A stretch of DNA of 64,000 nt, from the NCBI GenBank assembly GCA_910586755.1, contig CAJUJM010000011.1:1-64000 (forward strand), given 5' to 3'. The DNA is from an uncultured Lachnospiraceae bacterium. GTDB taxonomy: Bacteria > Bacillota > Clostridia > Lachnospirales > Lachnospiraceae. The notes under the pieces are model-generated. The model had not been told where the DNA came from, ran no database searches, and saw only the letters and a list, made by a program, of their open reading frames with translations. This document shows positions 24,971 through 32,179 of this stretch, piece by piece. The translations under genes and the position numbers were made by a program. Every line of letters begins with the position of its first letter. The stretch's first letter is position 1.

Positions 24971-25027
24971 TTACAAGAAACGATATAGATAATCATCCCA
25001 GGCTCTATCTTCCCACAGCAGCCGCAT
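24971..25027 (-). pseudogene. Truncated YoeB/Txe-like toxin remnant (18 codons)
   Basis: The ATG overlaps the antitoxin stop codon (TGATG). The reading MRLLWEDRAWDDYLYRFL then stops. The first 15 residues fit the N-terminus of YoeB/Txe mRNA interferases (compare FAEDGWSEYLYW of the intact toxin at 51.6 kb). No continuation of the family was found downstream in any frame, so the catalytic part has been lost. Confidence 0.75.
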
Positions 25028-25293
25028 CAATCCACCTCTACCAAGTCATGCTCTGCAAAATGAGCTTTCCCGTCTTTTATATCCTGCATAACATTCTCCA
25101 GGTGGCGGATATTACTTTCAGAGTAAAACGGATCAGCAGAAACTTCAAAGGGAATACGGTATTCCCTCCCCACCTTCTTGGCAAAAATTGTAAAAGCAGC
25201 GCTCATAGAGAGGCCCATCTCAGCACAAGCCTGTTCCATTCTCTTTTTCACATCTGCATCCAACTTAAAATTTACGTTAACCGTCTGCGCCAC
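25027..25293 (-). CDS. RelB/DinJ-family antitoxin
   Basis: The 88-aa protein has an N-terminal ribbon-helix-helix (VNVNFKLDADVKKRMEQAC; MSAAFTIFAKK) and a toxin-binding tail. AAAAGGAG stands 8 bases ahead of a GTG at 25293, preferred to an upstream GTG inside the ribosome site. It should neutralise a RelE/YoeB toxin, but the toxin gene coupled to it is cut after 18 codons. A TATAAT sequence lies upstream at about 25334. Confidence 0.88.
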   Translation of the reverse strand: MAQTVNVNFKLDADVKKRMEQACAEMGLSMSAAFTIFAKKVGREYRIPFEVSADPFYSESNIRHLENVMQDIKDGKAHFAEHDLVEVD

Positions 25294-25380
25294 ATGCAAC
25301 ACTCCTTTTCCTCTTAGTATTTGATATTAGTATTATATACCAAAACAAAGAAAAAGGAACGAAAATTTCTTTATTCCCAC

Positions 25381-25415
25381 GAGCAATAAGCCAAGTGCCA
25401 TGCTCCCGCGAGCAT
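25381..25415 (-). repeat. Short hairpin region between cbiO and the antitoxin gene
   Basis: On the minus strand ATGCTCGCGGGAGCAT is a 6-bp hairpin with a tetraloop, followed by a near-repeat TTGCTCGTGGG about 15 bases on. No T-run follows. It could be part of an intergenic repeat; the function is unknown. Confidence 0.4.
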
Positions 25416-25424
25416 TTGACTCTT

Positions 25425-26264
25425 TTACAGCACAGTAAGCCGGGAAAGCAACTCCTCCAGCTTTTTCGGCATCGGAGCGTCCGGATTTAAAATCCCTTTC
25501 CGGCACAGGATGTCATACATCTCCATAACCGCAGGCCGGGTCAGATTAGCGGTATGTAACAGCGCAGGATCAGCAAAAATCTCCTGTGGCGGCCCCTGAC
25601 GTAAAACCCGCCCCTCATGGATCACCACCACTTCATCTGCCCAGGCAAAAGCATAATCCACATCATGAGTAGCCATCATCACCGTTATCCCCTTTGCGCT
25701 CATATTCTCCACCGCCTGATTTACCAACCTGACATGTTTGGGATCCAGGGAGGAAGACGGCTCATCCATAATCACAATCTCCGGCTCCATCACCAGCACA
25801 TCGGCAATGGAAACCAGCTTTTTCTGGCCTCCGGATAAGGCATGGGTGGGTTTTTCCCGGTAAGAGGCAATATCCATCTCCTCCATGATTCGCTCCACCG
25901 CTTCTTTTGCCGCCTCTTTCGATACCCCAAGGTTTAAAATCCCGAAGGAAATCTCCTGGTATACGCTGGCGGAAAACAATTGGTTATCCGGATCCTGAAA
26001 TACAATCCCCACCTTTTTCCGCAAATCCAGCAATCCTTTCCGGGAATAATCCATGGGCTTTCCATTATAATACAGCATACCGGATCCAGGTCTGTGGATT
26101 CCGTTGCAGCACAGGAAAAACGTAGATTTTCCTGAACCATTGGAGCCTAAAAACGCCACCTTTGCGCCTCTTGGGATATCCAAAGAAAAATCATTCAGCG
26201 CCATATGGCTGTTCCCCTCATAAGAGAACTTTAGATTCCTGGCCTTTAAAATAATCTCTTCCAT
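25425..26264 (-). CDS. cbiO: Cobalt ECF transporter ATPase CbiO
   Basis: The 279-aa ATPase has Walker A GSNGSGKST, the ECF-type Q-loop block FQDPDNQLFS, signature LSGGQKK and Walker B VIMDEPSSSLD. It powers the CbiMNQO cobalt importer. The ATG at 26264 is chosen over a start 13 codons upstream because AGGAAGG precedes it. It is the last gene of the riboswitch-controlled operon. Confidence 0.95.
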   Translation of the reverse strand: MEEIILKARNLKFSYEGNSHMALNDFSLDIPRGAKVAFLGSNGSGKSTFFLCCNGIHRPGSGMLYYNGKPMDYSRKGLLDLRKKVGIVFQDPDNQLFSASVYQEISFGILNLGVSKEAAKEAVERIMEEMDIASYREKPTHALSGGQKKLVSIADVLVMEPEIVIMDEPSSSLDPKHVRLVNQAVENMSAKGITVMMATHDVDYAFAWADEVVVIHEGRVLRQGPPQEIFADPALLHTANLTRPAVMEMYDILCRKGILNPDAPMPKKLEELLSRLTVL

Positions 26265-26269
26265 ATTCT

Positions 26270-27037
26270 TTACCTTCCTATCCATATGAGGAAACAGGCC
26301 CATAGTTCAAAAGCAATCATGCCAAAAGCCTCTCTTTTCTTGGGGGGATGCTCTTCCTCTAAAACCCGTATCACTCCGTCATAGCATCGGGATTCCATGG
26401 CGTCAAAAAGTGCTTCTGAGCGCTTGACAGAGTTTACAAAAAGGCAGGATACCAGCTCTCCAAAGGAATGAAGTCCGGTCCGGTAATCCCGGTTTCCCAG
26501 CCTGGATTTCTGGGCAATGCTGACCGCCTTTCCCCGATCCAGCAATACAAAAATAAACCGGTAAATCAAAAGCATCAGCTCTGCAATTAATGCCGGACAC
26601 TTCCATTTTCGAAACAAAATCAAAAGATCGGTCATAGTCGTGTTGCAGGATAAAAAATACAGACAGGACACCGCCGCCATAGCGGTGATAAAGATCTGGA
26701 GCCCATAACCGATGGTCTCCCTTCCTCCGGTCAAATACCAGCTTCCCCACCGGATGGCAAACACCTCCAAAGGCGTCTGCCGGATGGAAACTCCCAAAAT
26801 CAGGGAATTCATACCTAAAAACACCATAGGAATTGTCAGAAGCCGCAGATATTCGGAAATGGGGATTCCTCCCTTTTTTACAGTAAGAATCCCCATTGCA
26901 AAGAACACAAAAACTGCCAGGCACACAGAACGGCTCCCGATACACAGAACTAATGTTATTGCGGAAAAGGCAAACTTTTCCCCCGTATTTACATACCGCA
27001 GCCTGGAATGATAGCTGAGTTTGTCAATGGTCGCCAT
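26270..27037 (-). CDS. cbiQ: Cobalt ECF transporter membrane subunit CbiQ
   Basis: The 255-aa EcfT-type scaffold protein has about five TM segments. The C-terminal coupling region carries the Ala-Arg-Gly-like helices (LFDAMESRCYDG) that bind CbiO. The ATG at 27037 with an AGAGGA site is preferred to a TTG at 27058. It overlaps cbiN by 14 bases. Confidence 0.94.
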   Translation of the reverse strand: MATIDKLSYHSRLRYVNTGEKFAFSAITLVLCIGSRSVCLAVFVFFAMGILTVKKGGIPISEYLRLLTIPMVFLGMNSLILGVSIRQTPLEVFAIRWGSWYLTGGRETIGYGLQIFITAMAAVSCLYFLSCNTTMTDLLILFRKWKCPALIAELMLLIYRFIFVLLDRGKAVSIAQKSRLGNRDYRTGLHSFGELVSCLFVNSVKRSEALFDAMESRCYDGVIRVLEEEHPPKKREAFGMIAFELWACFLIWIGR

Positions 27038-27344
27038 TCCACTTTTTCCTCTCCACAAAACGTCCCATAAAGAAGGCGATAATGCCTACCCCTATACCGG
27101 TCTGAACGCAGAACAGCATGCTCTCCACCTCCCCGGGAAGCTCTCCCCCAAGGATCACCTCCAACACCGGAGCAGCCCAGGGCTCATAATCCGGATTGGT
27201 CGTTTCAATCAGAGTATTTCCCTTGTCATCTGAGCCGCCAAACTCTGCATCTTTTAGAAGAAACAAAGGCGCAAAGGCAATGACAACCGCAGTTATCAAG
27301 AGTACTATCACTAATTTTTTATTGCTTTTATCTGTACTTTTCAT
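27024..27344 (-). CDS. cbiN: Cobalt transport protein CbiN
   Basis: The 106-aa protein has an N-terminal TM (about 10-30), an external segment with GGSDDKGNTLIE and YEPWAAPVLE, and a second TM near the C-terminus. This is the CbiN plan; with CbiM it forms the cobalt-specific part of the importer. It starts 1 base after cbiM. Confidence 0.95.
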   Translation of the reverse strand: MKSTDKSNKKLVIVLLITAVVIAFAPLFLLKDAEFGGSDDKGNTLIETTNPDYEPWAAPVLEVILGGELPGEVESMLFCVQTGIGVGIIAFFMGRFVERKKWNGDH

Positions 27345-27345
27345 C

Positions 27346-28092
27346 TTATCTGCCCTCCTTTATAAATCCGGCTGCCCTTAATTCCGGCCTTGCATAGCTT
27401 TCTAATCCTATGATCACCACTACAGTCAGAATCCCTTCTACTATGGCCAGCGGAATCTGGGTGCCTGCAAAAATAATCAGGTTTTCCTTTAACGCTATCC
27501 CAAAGGTTGTGGCGGAATTATGGGCCATGGCAAGCTGAACCGCAGTGACGCAGTATGTAAATAAATCTCCGAAAAAGGCCGCCAAAAATACAGACATTTT
27601 TCGGTTTACTTTTGCTTTTTCAAAAATCCGGAACAGAAACCAGGACAGAAACGGGCCGGCAATGGCCATGGAAAACGTATTGGCTCCCAAGGTTGTAAGA
27701 CCGCCGTGAGCCAGCAAAATGGCTTGAAAAATCAGCACAATCAGTCCTAAAATTGATACTGCCGCCGGACCAAAAAGAATTGCGCCAAGGCCGGTCCCCG
27801 TCATGTGGGAACAACTTCCGCTTACAGACGGAATTTTCAGGGAAGAAATGACAAACACAAAGGCTCCGGACATGGCAAGAAGGGTCAGAGCCCGGCGGTT
27901 TTCTCTGACAGTCTTCTTAATAGAGAAAAATCCGGCCATAAGAAACGGGACAGAGAGCGCTCCCCAAGCCAGGCAATAGCCCACGGGAAGCGCGCCCTCC
28001 ATGATGTGCATTGCATATGCCGTGGAAGTTTTTCCAAAGGTTCCGGCAAATACAATGGCAGCGGTAAGCAGTGTCTTTTCTTTTTTTGTCAT
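27346..28092 (-). CDS. cbiM: Cobalt ECF transporter substrate-binding subunit CbiM
   Basis: The 248-aa protein has a short hydrophobic leader ending in AYA, then MHIMEGALP: the free N-terminal Met-His after cleavage is known to bind Co(II). About seven hydrophobic segments follow, with GSCSHMTGTGLGA as a second family block. The ATG at 28092 has AGGAG upstream. It is the first gene after the cobalamin riboswitch. Confidence 0.96.
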   Translation of the reverse strand: MTKKEKTLLTAAIVFAGTFGKTSTAYAMHIMEGALPVGYCLAWGALSVPFLMAGFFSIKKTVRENRRALTLLAMSGAFVFVISSLKIPSVSGSCSHMTGTGLGAILFGPAAVSILGLIVLIFQAILLAHGGLTTLGANTFSMAIAGPFLSWFLFRIFEKAKVNRKMSVFLAAFFGDLFTYCVTAVQLAMAHNSATTFGIALKENLIIFAGTQIPLAIVEGILTVVVIIGLESYARPELRAAGFIKEGR

Positions 28093-28134
28093 ACAGACTC
28101 CTTTCATTCTTTGCGGGTTCCCATCCCGCCCACG

Positions 28135-28182
28135 CAAAAAAGCGCTCCTTTCTGGTTTTCACCAAATCCCAAAAGAGCGCCG
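28135..28182 (-). terminator. Riboswitch-linked intrinsic terminator
   Basis: On the minus strand GGCGCTCTTTT and AAAGGAGCGC pair, followed by TTTTTTG, between the cobalamin aptamer and cbiM. It is presumably formed when adenosylcobalamin binds, stopping transcription of cbiMNQO. Confidence 0.85.
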
Positions 28183-28245
28183 GCGGCCGGGTGATATAGG
28201 CCGCCCGCACAGAAAGCCGTCCTTCGCAGCTTTCTATACAAATTT

Positions 28246-28415
28246 CCTATGGCGGGCAGTTCTTCTGACTTGAGCGTCTCTGCCTCTCCCTGCCTTCCCC
28301 AGCTTAAAAAGCCCAGTGGCATACCTGGGAGAAACTCTTCTCTCACAGCGGCGTGACCGTGGAGGTTTTACACCTCGCTTCCCTATTCTCCTGCGGAATG
28401 AATCGCAGGCACCGC
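28246..28415 (-). promoter_or_regulatory. Cobalamin riboswitch
   Basis: On the minus strand the conserved blocks appear in order: a stem CCTGC/GCAGG, AATAGGGAAGCGAGGTG, AAAACCTCC, CGCCGCTGTGA, GCCACTGGG, GGGAAGGCAGGG, and the B12-box-like AGTCAGAAGAACTGCC. This fits the RF00174 class. With the downstream terminator it should lower cobalt uptake when B12 is plentiful. Boundaries are approximate. Confidence 0.92.
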
Positions 28416-28418
28416 GCC

Positions 28419-28447
28419 ATATTAAATTGTATTGTTGTAACAGCCAA
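28419..28447 (-). promoter_or_regulatory. cbi operon promoter
   Basis: TTGGCT (28447-28442), 17 bases and TAATAT (28424-28419) on the minus strand lie directly upstream of the cobalamin aptamer. Confidence 0.7.
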
Positions 28448-28472
28448 GACATAGGTTCAGACATCCCAAACT

Positions 28473-28494
28473 CCCCGCTGTCTAAACTGTTACA
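28473..28494 (-). repeat. TGTAACAGTT-type border motif, copy 4
   Basis: On the minus strand ATGTAACAGTTTAGACAGC, nearly the same as the copy at 10222-10244. It lies between the truncated toxin and the cbi promoter. Confidence 0.5.
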
Positions 28495-28526
28495 TATTTA
28501 TCATTATAGGCCTGGCAGTGATATTG

Positions 28527-28604
28527 TCAAGGAAAAGCTTCTATGAGTCGTATATCCCTTAAATCACGCTTTGCCCCGGCTGTATACACGATATCCCACC
28601 TCAT
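28527..28604 (-). pseudogene. Truncated RelE/ParE-like toxin remnant (25 codons)
   Basis: The ATG overlaps the antitoxin stop (ATGA). The reading starts MRWDIVYTAGAKRDLRDI, typical of the RelE superfamily N-terminus, then diverges (RLIEAFP) and stops. The remaining two thirds of the toxin, with its catalytic residues, are absent. Confidence 0.75.
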
Positions 28605-28906
28605 ATCCCATAAATCCGTTTCATTTCCGCTTCCACAGAGTCTGCTGAATATACTCTGCCTTCCCGTATATCCACCATTCCCTTTTCTATTTCCGCATCA
28701 AACTGGCCTTTTGTAAGAGAGCCATATGCCAGAGGCATTTCCTGTGGGAGCTTCATCTCAAAGGGGATCCCCCGCTGCAGTACGACTTGTCTTAAAAACA
28801 TACTGACTGCATTTGACATTGGTATCCCAAGCTGCTCTAATATCTGTTCTGCCTGTTCCTTAATTTCAGGTTCTACACGTGCGAAAACATTTGAGGTTCT
28901 TGCCAC
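28601..28906 (-). CDS. RelB/DinJ-family antitoxin
   Basis: The 101-aa protein has a DinJ-type ribbon-helix-helix (SNVFARVEPEIKEQAEQIL; GIPMSNAVSMFLRQ) and the common RGIPFEM block, then a C-terminal toxin-binding helix. GTG at 28906 with AAAGGA 10 bases upstream is the likely start; another GTG lies at 28915. It is coupled to a truncated RelE remnant and has its own promoter. Confidence 0.88.
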   Translation of the reverse strand: MARTSNVFARVEPEIKEQAEQILEQLGIPMSNAVSMFLRQVVLQRGIPFEMKLPQEMPLAYGSLTKGQFDAEIEKGMVDIREGRVYSADSVEAEMKRIYGI

Positions 28907-28930
28907 TAAAACCACATCCTTTCGCTATAT

Positions 28931-28959
28931 AGTATAATGCTTTTACATGCGATGTGCAA
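28931..28959 (-). promoter_or_regulatory. Promoter of the DinJ-type antitoxin
   Basis: TTGCAC (28959-28954), 17 bases and TATACT (28936-28931) on the minus strand. The palindrome CTATATAG next to the -10 could be part of an autoregulatory site. Confidence 0.6.
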
Positions 28960-29017
28960 GCGCTCTGCATTCTTTTTTGAAAATATGCAAACCACTTGGC
29001 CAAGGCCTGGCCGCCCT

Positions 29018-30319
29018 TCAGACCAGCCCCATGAGCCCCGGCAGTCCCATACTGACAAAGGGAATATAGGTCACAACCATCAGCCCTGCTAAAATCGCCA
29101 GATAATACCACAGCATATAGGGAATCACCTTCTGCAGGGAAGTTTCTCCTACCTTAATGGCCACAAACAAGGTATTTCCAACTGGCGGTGTAATGTTTCC
29201 GATACACAGGTTGTACACCAGAATCAGTCCAAAATGCACCGGATGCATTCCAAAAGTCTTTACCACAGGAAGGAATAATGGCGTAAAAATTAAAATCGCT
29301 GGCGTTACATCCATAAATGTACCGGCAATCAACAGAATCAGGTTCATAATCAGCAGGATGAGAAACTTATTTCCAGTCAGGCCCAAAAGGGCCGCCGAGA
29401 CAGCCTGAGGGATCTGGGTAAATGCCATTACCCAGCCTAAAATGTTGGATACACCGATAAGGAATACCACCATGCCGCTCATCTTCACGCTGTTTATTAC
29501 AATCTCCCAAAAAGAGGTTAATGTAATATTTTTATACAAAATTCCTAAAAGAAGAGCATAAACAACCGCAATGGCAGCCCCTTCCGTCGCAGTAAAAATG
29601 CCGCCTACAATCCCGCCGATTACTACCACAATCAAGGACAGGGCAGGCAGAGCCCGGTAGGTGGAAACCCCTAAATTTTTCCAGTCATACCGGCCTTTTT
29701 CACCGGTATATCCCATCTTTTTTGCCAGAATGATTCCCACCAGAATACAGCAGACCGTCCACAAAATCCCCGGAAGATAACCTGCCATAAACAGGGCCGC
29801 AACCGAGGTTCCACCGGAAGCCAGAGAATAGGTGATCAGAGCGTTGGACGGTGGAATCAGCAGGCCGGAAGGCGCGGACGCGCCGTTGGTTGCCCCGCAG
29901 AGAGCCCTGTCATAGCCCAGCTCCTCCTCCCCGCCTTTTACCATGCTTCCCACTGCCGCTGCCGCCGCCGCGGCAGAACCGGAGATGGCTCCAAACAGGG
30001 CATTTGCTCCTGCATTGGTCATCAAAAGCGCTCCCGGAAGCTTTCCCAAAAGAGCCAGAACAAAGTCTACCAGACGCTTTGCAATGCCGCCCTGGTTCAT
30101 CAGATTTCCTGCCAGAATAAAAAACGGGATTGCTGTCAGGCTGAACTTGCTCATGCCTACAAAGGTGCGCTGGGCGCCGGTAATCACAGCCACATCCAAA
30201 GGGGTCACCTGTAAAATGGCAGCCAATGCTGAGATCCCGATGGAATAGGCAATGGGAACTCCCAGGGCCAGCAGCAGTAGCAGCACAACCAAAATGATCA
30301 TTAAAGACTGAATTGCCAT
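29018..30319 (-). CDS. dctM: TRAP transporter large permease DctM
   Basis: The 433-aa protein has about 12 hydrophobic segments and DctM blocks such as FILAGNLMNQGGIAKRLVDF, LIPPSNALITY and GNITPPVGNTLF. It moves a carboxylate-type substrate using an ion gradient together with DctQ and the binding protein. It starts directly after the dctQ stop. The substrate is unknown. Confidence 0.95.
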   Translation of the reverse strand: MAIQSLMIILVVLLLLLALGVPIAYSIGISALAAILQVTPLDVAVITGAQRTFVGMSKFSLTAIPFFILAGNLMNQGGIAKRLVDFVLALLGKLPGALLMTNAGANALFGAISGSAAAAAAAVGSMVKGGEEELGYDRALCGATNGASAPSGLLIPPSNALITYSLASGGTSVAALFMAGYLPGILWTVCCILVGIILAKKMGYTGEKGRYDWKNLGVSTYRALPALSLIVVVIGGIVGGIFTATEGAAIAVVYALLLGILYKNITLTSFWEIVINSVKMSGMVVFLIGVSNILGWVMAFTQIPQAVSAALLGLTGNKFLILLIMNLILLIAGTFMDVTPAILIFTPLFLPVVKTFGMHPVHFGLILVYNLCIGNITPPVGNTLFVAIKVGETSLQKVIPYMLWYYLAILAGLMVVTYIPFVSMGLPGLMGLV

Positions 30320-30802
30320 TTATTTCCTCTCCCCTTCCGTTCCTTTTATCACATTCATGATATCCGCCCCTGTATAGATCATATTTAAAGCTCCGCATAT
30401 GGGAAGCACAAGATAGAAGATTCCCACAGGCACTCCCAGAGACGAGGTCATCTGCCCCATAGCCAGGATGGAAATCTGTATTCCTCCATAAACCAGGATT
30501 ACCGCCGAAAATAGAAAGGCGATGATTCCACAGAAAACATTCACCACTTTTTGTCCTCTTACACTTAACCTTTCTACCAGAATGGGGATATTCATATGCC
30601 CCCGTTCACTGGTGACAATGGCAGCGCCCATAAGGCTGGCCCAGGCAAAGAGATAGGACACCAATTCTTCTGACCAGGTAGAGGGATTTTTCAGGATATA
30701 CCGGGTAAAAACCTGCCAGCAGGTCAGAGTTACCATGGCCAGAAAGCTGATTCCGGCAAGCCCGTAAAGAGCAACATTTAAGAAATTTTTCCGTTTTTTC
30801 AT
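30320..30802 (-). CDS. dctQ: TRAP transporter small permease DctQ
   Basis: The 160-aa protein has four TM segments and the family block TRYILKNPSTWSEELVSYLFAW. The frame is open further upstream through repeat DNA, but GGAGG 10 bases before the ATG at 30802 sets the start. It begins 4 bases after the dctP stop codon. Confidence 0.93.
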   Translation of the reverse strand: MKKRKNFLNVALYGLAGISFLAMVTLTCWQVFTRYILKNPSTWSEELVSYLFAWASLMGAAIVTSERGHMNIPILVERLSVRGQKVVNVFCGIIAFLFSAVILVYGGIQISILAMGQMTSSLGVPVGIFYLVLPICGALNMIYTGADIMNVIKGTEGERK

Positions 30803-30806
30803 AATG

Positions 30807-31886
30807 TCAGCGCCTCCTGGTATAATAATGAATCGGCATGCGATGCCTGGTGTCACCTGCCATTTCGCCGGAAGGATACCAGGCATTGTATTGCTGGATC
30901 TGATCATAAACAGGCCGTATGTCCGGATAATTTTTTAAAAAATCTTCATGCATGGGCATGCAGATATCCTGGAAAGGCTTGGTATCCGGATATAAAAACT
31001 GTACCTTCTGCTCCTTTTCAGCCCGTTCCTTAGCCTGCTCCACCGCCTTCACCCATTCTTCCCTCTGAACCTGATTTACCAGAGCAAATCCTTCCTCAAA
31101 GACAGCCCGATCCTCCTCTGGCATCTCCTCCAGGAACTTATTGTTGGCAACTAAAATATCCGGTATCATCTGGTGCATATCATAGGAGTAAAACTTACAC
31201 ACATCGCCGTGACCGTTGGACGTCAGGGCCATTTCATTGTTTTCCGCGCCGTCAATTACCTTGGACTGCAGCGCCGTATAAACATCGCCAAACCCCATAG
31301 GGGTGGCGGAACCTCCTAAGAGATTCATCATCTGAACGTTGGTAGGGGACTGCTGAACCCGGATTTTTAATCCCTTTAAATCTGCCGGAGAGTTTATGGG
31401 TGTTGCCACTGTATAAAAATTCCGGGTGCCTGCGTCCAGCCATGCCACAGCCTGGAAACCTGCATCCCTGGTGGATTCAAAAATGGGATCCGTTATATTC
31501 TTATCGTCCATAGCTGCGTGATAGGCCTCTGACGAGGCAAAGAGATAGGGCATATTAAATAAGGTATAATTTTCAGAAAAGGTCTCCAAAATGGAGTTGC
31601 TGGCTACACAGATGTCAATGGCCCCAGTCTGAGTAAGCTGAACCATGTCGGTTTGAGAGCCTAAAAGCTCACTGGGATAAACCTCCACATTATATTTATC
31701 CCCCAGCCTGCTTTCGATAAATTCTTCAAATTCCAGAAGGGCAATGTTGGTGGGATGGTCTGCCGCCTGGTTGTGGCCCACATAGATAATATCTCTCTCG
31801 TCAACAAAAGCGCCGCACCCTGAAACCAGGGTAGCCGCGCCCGTAAGCAGTGCCAAAAGCAGCCGCTTTTTCTTTCTTTTTGTCAC
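30807..31886 (-). CDS. dctP: TRAP transporter substrate-binding lipoprotein DctP
   Basis: The 359-aa protein has a lipobox LVSGC and DctP-family blocks (GSQTDMVQLTQTGAIDI; INSPADLKGLKIRV; VIDGAENN, with the substrate-anchoring Arg in KIRVQ). GGGAGG 9 bases ahead of a GTG at 31886 sets the start; an ATG further upstream lacks a ribosome site. The last 20 or so codons (after NAWYPSG) run through the intra-operon repeat, so the C-terminus is unusual. A periplasmic-type binding protein in a monoderm is lipid-anchored. Confidence 0.92.
   Translation of the reverse strand: MTKRKKKRLLLALLTGAATLVSGCGAFVDERDIIYVGHNQAADHPTNIALLEFEEFIESRLGDKYNVEVYPSELLGSQTDMVQLTQTGAIDICVASNSILETFSENYTLFNMPYLFASSEAYHAAMDDKNITDPIFESTRDAGFQAVAWLDAGTRNFYTVATPINSPADLKGLKIRVQQSPTNVQMMNLLGGSATPMGFGDVYTALQSKVIDGAENNEMALTSNGHGDVCKFYSYDMHQMIPDILVANNKFLEEMPEEDRAVFEEGFALVNQVQREEWVKAVEQAKERAEKEQKVQFLYPDTKPFQDICMPMHEDFLKNYPDIRPVYDQIQQYNAWYPSGEMAGDTRHRMPIHYYTRRR
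30831..30880 (-). repeat. Intra-operon hairpin repeat, copy E (diverged, inside dctP)
   Basis: GGCATGCGATGCC and TGTCACCTGCC (30835-30861) match the H1 half of the repeat, followed by a changed TTCGCCGGAAGG link. It is the only copy read as protein over its whole length, forming the DctP C-terminus. Confidence 0.65.
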
Positions 31887-31920
31887 GTTTCCAGTCCTCC
31901 CTTTCGCTGTATAAATTCTT

Positions 31921-32135
31921 TTTTGGGACGGCGATATAGCCATATGATGATACCAGGGTCAAAAGGCCATACCCATCATGCTTGCATGAATGGGCATGAC
32001 TTTGGGACCCGCAAAACACCGAAAAGCAGCCATTTTTCGCAGAAAAATGAGCGGATTTGAGGTGTTTTAGGATTGCGGGAGCATGAAATGCGGAGCAATC
32101 CGTGTATCATAGGGGCAAAATCCCTTTTGCCCCCA
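31921..32135. repeat. Multi-hairpin intergenic region between GH32 and dctP
   Basis: No gene is seen in 31944-32179. Four structures line up: CATACCCATCATGC with GCATGAATGGGCATG (31968-31999); CCCGCAAAACACC (32008-32020) with GGTGTTTTAGGATTGCGGG (32061-32079); inside it CATTTTT/AAAAATG (32031-32049); and GGGGCAAAA/TTTTGCCCC (32112-32133). The density of stems suggests a mobile or structured element; a terminator after the GH32 gene may be included. Confidence 0.6.
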
Positions 32136-32179
32136 ACATATTATAATTTATTCCCTGGAAACGGGTTTTTTATACTTCA

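Noticed and set aside
26403..26945. 180-codon minus-strand frame within cbiQ
   Set aside because: It is in another frame of a well-supported cbiQ gene, lacks a ribosome site and has no family motif.
30803..30907. 35-residue N-terminal extension of DctQ
   Set aside because: It overlaps the DctP end and repeat DNA; GGAGG before the ATG at 30802 marks the start.
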